Assembly (NCBI GenBank): GCA_023229065.1
Contig: JALNZZ010000033.1
Span: forward strand, 1 to 16,842
DNA: 16,842 nt
Source: Porticoccaceae bacterium
GTDB taxonomy: Bacteria > Pseudomonadota > Gammaproteobacteria > Pseudomonadales > Porticoccaceae
Direction of reading: 5' to 3'
This document shows, in pieces, positions 5,798-11,832 of the stretch; the stretch's first letter is position 1, and every line of letters begins with the position of its first letter. The translations under genes were made by a program, and so were the position numbers. The notes under the pieces were generated by a model. That model did no database searches, was not told the DNA's origin, and was given only the letters and a program-made list of their open reading frames with translations.

Positions 5798-7011
5798 CAC
5801 TTTTACAGGACAGTTTCGCCTTGTGCGAGCCGGGCTACTATCGCGGCTGGCTTACGACTTTCGACGCCGCGAACGAACAGCGCAAAAAAGATAATCATCG
5901 CTCCACGTCGCATGAGGCAGCAGTCCGAGCACGCACCGAGTCGCCGCTCCAATCGTCGGCGGACATCGTCGTGCGCGGGCTGCTGCTGCCGCACGTGCCT
6001 GAGTGGTTCGACGCGTTCGGGCTCGTCGCGACGGGCTACGACGATCTGCTAGCTCAGATCGATCGCGCAAAATCGTCTCGGGACAGAGACGTATACCTCT
6101 GGTGCGACAGTGGTGGTGGCATGGTCAAGGGTATCGATCCCGTGCTCGCCGCCATGCGTGACTTGCGCGACACAAAAAATATTATCTCGCACGTGGATGG
6201 TATGTGCGCCTCGGCCGCGTACTGGATCACGTCCTTCGCGCACGAGGTCGGCGCAACAAGACTTTCTGAGGTGGGCGGCATCGGAGCCTACTCAGCGGCT
6301 GACACGGGCCAAAAAGATATTGTCGTCTTTCGGTCCGCGCCGCAGAAAGCCGCCGGACTCGATGGTTGGACTGACGAGCAACGCGCCGCCGTGCAAGACG
6401 TGATCGATCGACTCGGCGGATTTTTTCTCGAGGACGTTTTGAAAAATCGAGACGTCACGCTCGCCGAAATTAACAGTGGCCGCGTCTGGCTCGCAGCGCA
6501 GGCGCGCGATTTGAAGCTTATTGACTATGTGGCCGACGCGGCCGAACTCGAAACTAAAAAGGAAAACCAAAAAATGACAAACGAACTGGCCGAAAAACTG
6601 GCCGCCGCCGAAAGCAAGCTAGCAGAAGCGGAGGAGCGGCTTAATGCGATAGAGGCGCGCGAGGCCTACGAGGCAGAGATCACCGCCGCTTTCGCCGCCG
6701 ATCCCGCTTTCGCCGCGAGTGTGATCGCGGAAGGAAAATCGCTTGTCGAAGCGCAGGCGATTCGAATCGAAAATCTGGAAAAAAAGTTAGCCGAACAACA
6801 AGCACCCGTTGCCATCCCGGTCGCGACCGCACCGGAGACAACGACACCTGCGGACGCCACAGAAGACGAGCCGCAAACGTATGCCGTAGCGGTACGAGCC
6901 TACATGGCTGAGCATGCGTGCACGGCCCACGAGGCCGCCGCCGCAGTAAACAGACAAAATCCGAACCTGCGCGCCAACCACATCGCGCAGCTCCTGAAAG
7001 GAAAAAAATAA
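5794..7011 (+). CDS. Head maturation protease, S49 (ClpP-fold) type, with C-terminal scaffold
   Basis: A 405-aa protein of the lambda gpC kind: an N-terminal serine protease that matures the procapsid, joined to a scaffolding tail. The oxyanion region is WCDSGGG (about 103-109). The nucleophile is Ser140 in DGMCASAAYW, and the likely dyad lysine is Lys185 in APQKAAG, 45 residues later as expected for S49. Residues 255-350 are a Glu/Ala/Lys-rich coiled coil, followed by a Pro/Thr linker and a final helical segment. The ATG at 5794 is chosen for its ATGA overlap and AGGA 8 nt upstream; an in-frame start at 5716 lies inside the DUF1353 gene. An internal start at 6574 probably yields free scaffold. 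Confidence 0.92.
   Translation: MTLLQDSFALCEPGYYRGWLTTFDAANEQRKKDNHRSTSHEAAVRARTESPLQSSADIVVRGLLLPHVPEWFDAFGLVATGYDDLLAQIDRAKSSRDRDVYLWCDSGGGMVKGIDPVLAAMRDLRDTKNIISHVDGMCASAAYWITSFAHEVGATRLSEVGGIGAYSAADTGQKDIVVFRSAPQKAAGLDGWTDEQRAAVQDVIDRLGGFFLEDVLKNRDVTLAEINSGRVWLAAQARDLKLIDYVADAAELETKKENQKMTNELAEKLAAAESKLAEAEERLNAIEAREAYEAEITAAFAADPAFAASVIAEGKSLVEAQAIRIENLEKKLAEQQAPVAIPVATAPETTTPADATEDEPQTYAVAVRAYMAEHACTAHEAAAAVNRQNPNLRANHIAQLLKGKK
6574..7011 (+). CDS. Nested scaffold protein, lambda Nu3-like internal start
   Basis: Within the protease gene, in the same frame, the ATG at 6574 (Met261) is preceded by AAGGA at 6559-6563 in an A-rich stretch unlike the surrounding GC-rich DNA. It would give a 145-aa protein, with an Ala/Glu coiled coil at residues about 1-90 and an acidic Thr/Pro linker before the C-terminus. 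Lambda C/Nu3 has the same arrangement, the free scaffold directing capsid assembly and then being removed by the protease. The coding content is certain. Its separate translation is inferred from the Shine-Dalgarno and the lambda precedent. Confidence 0.65.
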   Translation: MTNELAEKLAAAESKLAEAEERLNAIEAREAYEAEITAAFAADPAFAASVIAEGKSLVEAQAIRIENLEKKLAEQQAPVAIPVATAPETTTPADATEDEPQTYAVAVRAYMAEHACTAHEAAAAVNRQNPNLRANHIAQLLKGKK

Positions 7012-7397
7012 TGTCAACCTACAACCTGGGCGTGAAAACTTTTACTGCCGCCGGCGACCTTGCGCACAACACGCTTGTCGCACTCGACGAGGGTGCGGTT
7101 GTCACGGCAGCGCCGGGTGAAACGCCTCCGCTGATCCTCGGTGTCGCCACTGAGGACGCAGCCGAGGGCGCGCCTGTCGCCGTTAATCTCGCCAACTGCG
7201 CGGGCACGGTACAGATCGTGGCTGCCGCCGCCACTACGACCGGTGCCGTCGTCGAGCTCGCGGCCGGCGGAAAAATCCAAGATCTCGACACAGGTCAGCC
7301 TGTCGGTATCACTATCGCGGGCGCCTCGAAAGGCGCGCTCTGTGAGGTCATGCTCCTGACGGGCGCACAGACTACCGCCTTCGGCGACGGCGATTAA
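7011..7397 (+). CDS. DUF2190-type capsid decoration protein, 128 aa
   Basis: A small beta-rich protein expected to bind and stabilise the outside of the mature capsid, like lambda gpD. It shows the DUF2190 plan: a repeated pattern of short strands with TLVALDEGAVV (21-31), PLILGVATEDA (40-50), CAGTVQIVAAAATTTGAVV (63-81), then GITIAGASKGALCEVML near the end. It starts in a TAATG overlap with the protease stop, with AAAGGA just upstream (6997-7002). It is followed at 7408 by a longer paralogue that shares the first residues MSTYNLGV and the ALCEVM motif. Two decoration proteins could occupy different capsid sites or be incorporated together. Confidence 0.8.
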   Translation: MSTYNLGVKTFTAAGDLAHNTLVALDEGAVVTAAPGETPPLILGVATEDAAEGAPVAVNLANCAGTVQIVAAAATTTGAVVELAAGGKIQDLDTGQPVGITIAGASKGALCEVMLLTGAQTTAFGDGD

Positions 7398-7407
7398 GGA
7401 GGCAGCC

Positions 7408-8148
7408 ATGAGTACCTATAACCTTGGCGTTCGCACGCTGCCCTTCGCCGGCGACGCGATCTTCTCGGGCACGGTCGTCGCACTCACGGCCGCCGGGCTC
7501 GTCGAAGCGATCGACGGAACCGACCACCTGCAGGGCGACGCTACTCCGCTGGGTGTCGTCACGGAAGACAGCGACACGGGCGAAGCGCCCGTGTGGCTCC
7601 TGAACTGCGCGGGGACAATCCAAGTGCGCGCCGGCGACGACATCACGACGGGCGACCTGCTCGTACTCGGTGACGGCGACACCGCCGGCCACCTCGTGCC
7701 GCTCGACGGCGACAACGGCCTACCCATCGCGCTCGCACTCGGCGACGCGGAAGAAGACGCGCTCTGCGAGGTCATGTTTCTTTCCGGCGCGCAACTTATG
7801 AGTGTCGTTTACGAGCCGCCCGCCGCGCCTGCCGAACTCATCGCGACGGATGACAATTTCGTCTGTGAAACCGGAACGACCGCCGGCGAAACCGTCGGCA
7901 ACGTGCTGACGAACGACACCTACGACGGCGCGCTCGCGACGACTGGCGACGTGACGATTACGATCGTGACGGCGGCCGCTGGCGAAACCACGCCCACTCT
8001 GAACACAACGACCGGAGACGTGAGCGTACCTGAGGGCACGCCTGACGACACGTACACGATCGTGTACAAACTGACCGACAAAGAAGATGACACCAACACC
8101 GACACCGCCACCGTGACGATTACCGTTGGCGCACAAGGAGAAACATAA
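7408..8148 (+). CDS. Decoration protein paralogue with a C-terminal Ig-like domain
   Basis: Residues 1-130 match the preceding decoration protein (MSTYNLGV start, GVVTEDSDTGEAPVWLLNCA, ALCEVMFLSGAQ), pointing to tandem gene duplication. A Pro/Ala linker (136-142) leads to a Thr/Asp-rich beta domain at about 146-240. It contains GNVLTNDTYDG (164-174) and TPTLNTTTGDVSVPEGTPDD (195-214), and ends DTATVTITV. This pattern is known from Ig/cadherin-like repeats of bacterial surface proteins, notably in Bacteroidetes. On a capsid it would project outward and could bind host surface or mucus glycans, as proposed for other phage Ig-like domains. TAAGGAGG at 7395-7402 gives a strong RBS, probably stronger than that of its paralogue. 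No signal peptide. Confidence 0.85.
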   Translation: MSTYNLGVRTLPFAGDAIFSGTVVALTAAGLVEAIDGTDHLQGDATPLGVVTEDSDTGEAPVWLLNCAGTIQVRAGDDITTGDLLVLGDGDTAGHLVPLDGDNGLPIALALGDAEEDALCEVMFLSGAQLMSVVYEPPAAPAELIATDDNFVCETGTTAGETVGNVLTNDTYDGALATTGDVTITIVTAAAGETTPTLNTTTGDVSVPEGTPDDTYTIVYKLTDKEDDTNTDTATVTITVGAQGET

Positions 8149-9113
8149 TGAGTTTATTTCTGGACCCTAACCTCAGTGATGCGCGCCCCGAACTGACGCA
8201 GGCGTACACCGAGTACGAGCCGGCAGGCATCAGCCTCGCCTTTAACGACGTGTTGCCCTTCGCGACCGTCGAAGAGCAAAAAGCAACGATCCCCACACAA
8301 AAAGCAGAGGATATGTTGCGCATAGAGAACATGGCGCGCCAGCCCGGCGGCCACTACAACCGCGTCAACCTGAGGCTCGGCGCTATCTCATACGCGTGCG
8401 CTGGGCGCGGGCTCGAGTTCCCCATCCACCTGGGCGACGGGCGACTTTTTCAGCTGCCGAGCCTTGCGCAAGAGGAAATGGGTGCGCGCATGTTGCGCAC
8501 GAAGACTGACCTCTGGTATGAGGACATGGTCGCACAAGCGATCTTCGGCGCCGATGCCGACGCCGGAGAAAGTACTGCACCATGGGCGACCACAGCCGCA
8601 TCCGATCCGCTCGGCGACTTGCAAACGGCCAGCGACTACATGGCCGGACTGACGGGCATGCGCCCCAACGTGCTGTACCTCGGCGAAAAAGCGTACATGC
8701 AGATGTGCGCCAGTGACTCGATTAAAGCCTACATGCCGGGCGCGCCCGCGATCGCGACGCAAACGGTCGCCGAATTCATTAAGCGTGAAATCGGCGTGTC
8801 CAAGATCGCGATTTCATCCGCGCGCAAAAACACCGCAGACGAGGGACTCGATCTCGATGCTGCTCCGATCGTCCCAGCCGACAAAGTGGCGCTCACGTAT
8901 TCCGCGGCCGGTGACGGCTCGCCTTACGTCGATGCGGCTTGCGGCAGAATTTTTATTTGGGCAGAGGACGGCGGCGAGCCATACGTCGTTGAGCAATATT
9001 TCAGCGACGAGACGCGCTCGATCATTCTTCGAGTGAGAATGAATGTTGATGTGAACGTCTGGAATCCGTCACTCGTGCGCGTGATCGACATTACGAAAAC
9101 GAAAGGAAGCTGA
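8148..9113 (+). CDS. Major capsid protein, lambda gpE-like
   Basis: A 321-aa shell protein (lambda gpE is 341) expected to have the HK97 fold. It starts in a TAATG overlap with the decoration gene, after AAGGAG. Family character by eye includes the N-terminal arm with LPFATVEEQKATIPTQ (about 35-50), a repeated charged spine-helix region, and a late VEQYFSDETRSIILRVRMNV segment, common near the C-terminus of gpE-type capsids. Its place after scaffold and decoration genes and before the connector supports the call. No extra protease site is obvious. It is the only protein here of suitable size and position for the shell, so the assignment is strong. Confidence 0.9.
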   Translation: MSLFLDPNLSDARPELTQAYTEYEPAGISLAFNDVLPFATVEEQKATIPTQKAEDMLRIENMARQPGGHYNRVNLRLGAISYACAGRGLEFPIHLGDGRLFQLPSLAQEEMGARMLRTKTDLWYEDMVAQAIFGADADAGESTAPWATTAASDPLGDLQTASDYMAGLTGMRPNVLYLGEKAYMQMCASDSIKAYMPGAPAIATQTVAEFIKREIGVSKIAISSARKNTADEGLDLDAAPIVPADKVALTYSAAGDGSPYVDAACGRIFIWAEDGGEPYVVEQYFSDETRSIILRVRMNVDVNVWNPSLVRVIDITKTKGS

Positions 9114-9463
9114 TGATGACTGCGTTCGCCAACATGTTCGCAGAAAATTTCTCCCTGCTGCTTTCTGTCCACGGCTCGGCGGCGACACTGACCGTTGGCA
9201 AAACGGCGTACGAAGTCTGCGGCATTTGGCAGCGCGGCCAACTCGATTTTGATGACGCTCGCGGGTGGGACGCGACGGAGGACGATGGCACGTTTTACGT
9301 CATCCTGCCCGAGGGCGCAAAGCCCAACGTCGGCGAATCGACGCTCGATGTTGACGGAGAGCTGTATCGTGTGATGGGGGCGTACAGGCAGAGTCATGGC
9401 GTCACCGTCATGACCTGCGAACGCACCGAATATCTAAACGTTGGAGATGTGCCCCGTGACTAG
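9113..9463 (+). CDS. Head-tail connector, FII-like
   Basis: A 116-aa protein directly after the major capsid gene, where lambda encodes gpFII (117 aa), which forms the head side of the head-tail joint. The sequence is mostly beta strands, with ATLTVGKTAYEVCGIW (24-39), PNVGESTLDVDGELYRV (71-87) and a final VTVMTCER, similar in plan to the FII/phage_attach family. Start at 9113 makes a TGATG overlap with the capsid stop and has AAAGGAAG upstream. An ATG at 9116 is equally possible. The 3' end overlaps the following gene by a few bases. Confidence 0.7.
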   Translation: MMTAFANMFAENFSLLLSVHGSAATLTVGKTAYEVCGIWQRGQLDFDDARGWDATEDDGTFYVILPEGAKPNVGESTLDVDGELYRVMGAYRQSHGVTVMTCERTEYLNVGDVPRD

Positions 9464-9917
9464 CAGCGCGGTGAAGTACGACCTGCAGCGACTGAGCGAT
9501 CTGCTCAGCCGAGAGTACGCGTTTCAGGCGTTTTGCTCGGTCACGCGCGTCACTGAGGCGCGCGCACGTATCTCGCACTACAACGCTGATATCACACGGC
9601 TACCGCTCCCGCGTCTCGTCATCCGCCCTACTGCGTGGCGTTCTTCGAACGCTGCGGTCACTCGTGACGTGCACGTCATCACTAGCGAGTTCCTTTTGTC
9701 GTTTTATCGACTGGTCCCTGATGGCTGGTCGCACGAGCGCGCATGCGTCGACATTGTTAATCGCGTAGATAAGATACGCCGTGCGCTGCAGCGGCAGACC
9801 GTGATGCCGATTGCCGGCGGCGGTTTTACGAGCGACGCGACCCCCGCGCTGACGCCGCCGAATGTCGTGCCCGCACTCGTGCGCCACGAAATCACACTAG
9901 AGATGGAGGCACGATGA
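9456..9917 (+). CDS. Putative tail terminator/completion protein, 153 aa
   Basis: Not recognised with certainty. The protein has a mixed alpha/beta make-up, with RLVIRPTAWRSS and DVHVITSEFLLSFYRLV as strands and helices in the middle, and a last strand VRHEITLEMEAR. This matches the general outline of small tail terminator proteins (lambda gpU class), and its position between connector and tube genes agrees. The GTG at 9456 is chosen since GGAG at 9443-9446 lies 9 nt upstream. An ATG at 9447 is in frame but too close to that RBS. It overlaps the previous gene by 8 bp and the next by 4 bp (ATGA). It may instead be a second connector protein. Confidence 0.5.
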   Translation: MTSSAVKYDLQRLSDLLSREYAFQAFCSVTRVTEARARISHYNADITRLPLPRLVIRPTAWRSSNAAVTRDVHVITSEFLLSFYRLVPDGWSHERACVDIVNRVDKIRRALQRQTVMPIAGGGFTSDATPALTPPNVVPALVRHEITLEMEAR

Positions 9918-10375
9918 AGTCGCTTGCAATCACATATTCCGATGCGCCGCAAATTATGGACGCCTTAAAACGTTGCGGCAAACGTGCGCGCGCTGCGAAA
10001 CGGCGCGCGATGAGCGCCGCGTCGAAGCTCGTCGTGAAACGCATGCGTGCTGACGCGCCCGTACTTTTTGGCGCAACGAAAGCCTCGATCGGTACGAAGC
10101 GCGCCCGCATCGGCACAGAAGATGTGAACTATATCGGCGTGCGCAGTGACTATGTTTTTAGGAAAACAAAAACGGTCAAAGACAAACGCGGGCGCACACG
10201 ACACGCGTCGGGCACGATCAAGCCGCACGACTACGCGTATATCTATGACGCACATACCCCGTGGCTGGACGCGTCGATTAACGCCGTGCGCCAGCCCGCG
10301 ATTGACGAGCTGCATCGCGCTTTGTGGCGCGAGATCGAAGTTGAATTCTTAAAGCAATCTAACGAAAGGAGATAA
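9914..10375 (+). CDS. HK97 gp10 / lambda gpZ-like tail completion protein
   Basis: A 153-aa very basic protein with the usual plan of the HK97-gp10 family: an N-terminal Arg/Lys-rich helix (about 13-45, RCGKRARAAKRRAMSAASKL), then beta strands around VNYIGVRSDYVF, and a C-terminal helical tail with HTPWLDASINAV. Members connect the tail to the head or complete the tail end. It begins in an ATGA overlap with GGAGG just upstream (9905-9909). The following gene is the tail tube, in keeping with head-to-tail gene order. Good confidence in the family and less in the exact step. Confidence 0.7.
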   Translation: MKSLAITYSDAPQIMDALKRCGKRARAAKRRAMSAASKLVVKRMRADAPVLFGATKASIGTKRARIGTEDVNYIGVRSDYVFRKTKTVKDKRGRTRHASGTIKPHDYAYIYDAHTPWLDASINAVRQPAIDELHRALWREIEVEFLKQSNERR

Positions 10376-10381
10376 AAAAAA

Positions 10382-10777
10382 ATGGCTGACACTACTTACC
10401 CACTCGCGAACGGCACCCAAATCTCGTGGCAGGGCACAACGCTGGGCTCGGTCGTCTCCGCCTCGATGCGTTGCGCCGCGACAGCGGTCGACTGCACGAC
10501 ACTCGACAGCGCCCAGATCGATAATCGCTGCGGGCTCATCGACTATTCCGGCGACGTCGTTATTTCGCTTAAGGACGGTGTCGACACGCTCCCCGAGGTC
10601 GGCGACTACGGCACGCTCGCGGTTACGCCGCCCGGACTTCCGCAGGCGCTTAGCGCCGTAGTCGCGTGCACTGAGGCATCCTACGACGCGTCGGTCGACG
10701 CGCACAACATGCTGTCGTTTTCGTTCGTCTCGTCTGAGGCGACCCCCAATGACGGCAGCGGCGGAAACGGAACCTGA
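10382..10777 (+). CDS. Tail tube protein, gpV-like position
   Basis: A 131-aa beta-rich protein with N-terminal GTQISWQGTTLGSVVSASMR (11-30) and a run of strands ending LSFSFVSSEA. It has the size and look of major tail tube subunits that stack as hexamers around the tape measure. AAAGGAG (10367-10373) and an A-rich spacer give it the strong RBS expected for an abundant protein. It precedes the G/GT chaperones and the tape measure by one gene, as in lambda. Lambda gpV is longer because of an Ig-like domain; here the C-terminus ends in a short Gly/Asn/Ser tail with no such domain. The tube call rests on position and strand pattern. Confidence 0.7.
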   Translation: MADTTYPLANGTQISWQGTTLGSVVSASMRCAATAVDCTTLDSAQIDNRCGLIDYSGDVVISLKDGVDTLPEVGDYGTLAVTPPGLPQALSAVVACTEASYDASVDAHNMLSFSFVSSEATPNDGSGGNGT

Positions 10778-10779
10778 TC

Positions 10780-11202
10780 ATGGGCGACCTAACAAAAAAT
10801 TTTAGCCGATCAGAATTTGCCTGCAAGGGCGCTGTGTGCTGCGATCACTCGTCCCCCGTCTCGCGCCGCCTCGTGCGCGGTCTGCAGGCTCTGCGTGTGG
10901 TCGTCGGCGCGCCGCTTACGATCACGAGCGGATTCCGCTGCCGCAAACACAACAGAAAGATCGGCGGCGCAGCGGACTCACAGCACACGCACGGCACGGC
11001 CGCCGACATCGCCGCACCTGCGGGGTGGACCCCTGCAGACTTGGCGCGAGCGGCCGACGCGCTCGGACTGTTCGACGCCATCGGCGTCTATCCGGACCGA
11101 GGGTTCGTACACGTGGACGTTCGCGGCGTGCGCTCGACCTGGGGCTATGTCGCAGGTCGACTCGTCACCTACGAGGAGGGATTGAGATATGAACAAAAAT
11201 AA
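10780..11202 (+). CDS. M15-family peptidoglycan peptidase, 140 aa
   Basis: A zinc-dependent LD/DD-peptidase of the M15_3 type that would cut peptide cross-links in the cell wall. It has SGFRCRKHN at 50-58, then the SxHxxGxAxD signature as SQHTHGTAAD at 67-76, and FVHVDVRG at 109-116. The zinc ligands are probably His69, Asp76 and His111. The N-terminus has FSRSEFACKG and three cysteines, as in related M15A enzymes. No signal peptide, so it needs a holin or delivery in the virion. The RBS is weak; it lies 2 nt after the tube stop and overlaps the G gene by 14 bp. No holin or spanin is visible near it. It could be the endolysin or a tail-carried enzyme for wall penetration. Confidence 0.85.
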   Translation: MGDLTKNFSRSEFACKGAVCCDHSSPVSRRLVRGLQALRVVVGAPLTITSGFRCRKHNRKIGGAADSQHTHGTAADIAAPAGWTPADLARAADALGLFDAIGVYPDRGFVHVDVRGVRSTWGYVAGRLVTYEEGLRYEQK

Positions 11203-11509
11203 AAAAAACATAACGGTCAACGGGCGACAGTACACGCTCAAAGCGACGACGACGCTGCTCGACCATCTGGAGCAGCCTACCACCGAGGATGTGCGCGCGA
11301 TCTTACGTTACGCGACATGGCGCATCTTGCTGCAGCCCGACGGCACGCCGTATCCGACCGAGGCCGACGCGCTCGAGAGCGTGATCCGCGCGGATGCGGA
11401 CGCCGTGCTGGACGAGGTGCGCAGGACGTACTGGGACTGGATCCCCGACACGACAGACGACGAGAGCGCCGTGGAGGGCTCCGAACCAACAAACCCTTCC
11501 GAGGACTGA
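11189..11509 (+). CDS. Tail assembly chaperone G
   Basis: A 106-aa acidic protein with the tail chaperone G outline: an N-terminal beta part ITVNGRQYTLKATTTLLDHL (8-27), a helical centre containing YATWRILLQPD, and an acidic Asp/Glu-rich end (TTDDESAVEGSEP). It binds the tape measure during tail assembly. The start has GAGGAGGG (11173-11180) upstream. A slippery heptamer near the 3' end allows about the last three codons to be replaced by a -1 frame extension, giving GT. Position directly before the tape measure supports the call. Confidence 0.75.
   Translation: MNKNKKNITVNGRQYTLKATTTLLDHLEQPTTEDVRAILRYATWRILLQPDGTPYPTEADALESVIRADADAVLDEVRRTYWDWIPDTTDDESAVEGSEPTNPSED
11473..11497 (+). other. 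Programmed -1 frameshift site, AAACCCT with upstream SD-like stimulator
   Basis: A-AAC-CCT at 11491-11497 is an X-XXY-YYZ heptamer in the G reading frame (codons AAC, CCT). Slipping by -1 gives AAA and CCC. GGAGGG at 11473-11478 lies 12 nt upstream, the distance at which SD-like sequences stimulate -1 shifting, as in dnaX. The 0-frame stop comes at 11507-11509, and the -1 frame stays open to 11832. A small CGCA/TGCG stem can form downstream, but no strong pseudoknot is obvious. Confidence 0.75.
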
Positions 11510-11832
11510 GGCGTTTCGCATTTCGGCTTGCGCTCGCTTTCGGCGACCTTGAGCTGGATCGTGTACGTGCGCTGCCTATGAGCACGTTCGCCGCGTGGCA
11601 GAGATTCTACGCGTTGGAGCCCTGGGGCGCAGAGTGGGACGATCTGCAGCAGGCGCTCATCCGATATCGTATCGCGCAGACCGTCGGGGTGCGGCACAGG
11701 TGGCAGGACGACCTGCTGCTGTCGCGTCCGTCGGCGCCGAAACAGATGAGCGACGCCGCGATAGAGAGTGTCTTCCGCCGACTCGGGTTCTCGGAACAAA
11801 AAACAGAAAGGAGCATCCATGGCCACACGTGA
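11497..11832 (+). CDS. GT extension (T part), reached by -1 frameshift from G
   Basis: This is not a separate start. It is the -1 frame joined to residue 103 of G, for a GT fusion of about 214 aa. After FRGLRRFAFRLALAFGDLEL it carries MSTFAAWQRFYALEPWGAEW and a helical continuation, a pattern typical of the T-type chaperone domain (DUF4035-like) that recruits tube subunits to the tape measure. The ORF is in frame through 11317-11832 and overlaps the tape measure start by 14 bp. Lambda uses the same mechanism to keep a high G:GT ratio. Confidence 0.75.
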   Translation, partial: FRGLRRFAFRLALAFGDLELDRVRALPMSTFAAWQRFYALEPWGAEWDDLQQALIRYRIAQTVGVRHRWQDDLLLSRPSAPKQMSDAAIESVFRRLGFSEQKTERSIHGHT

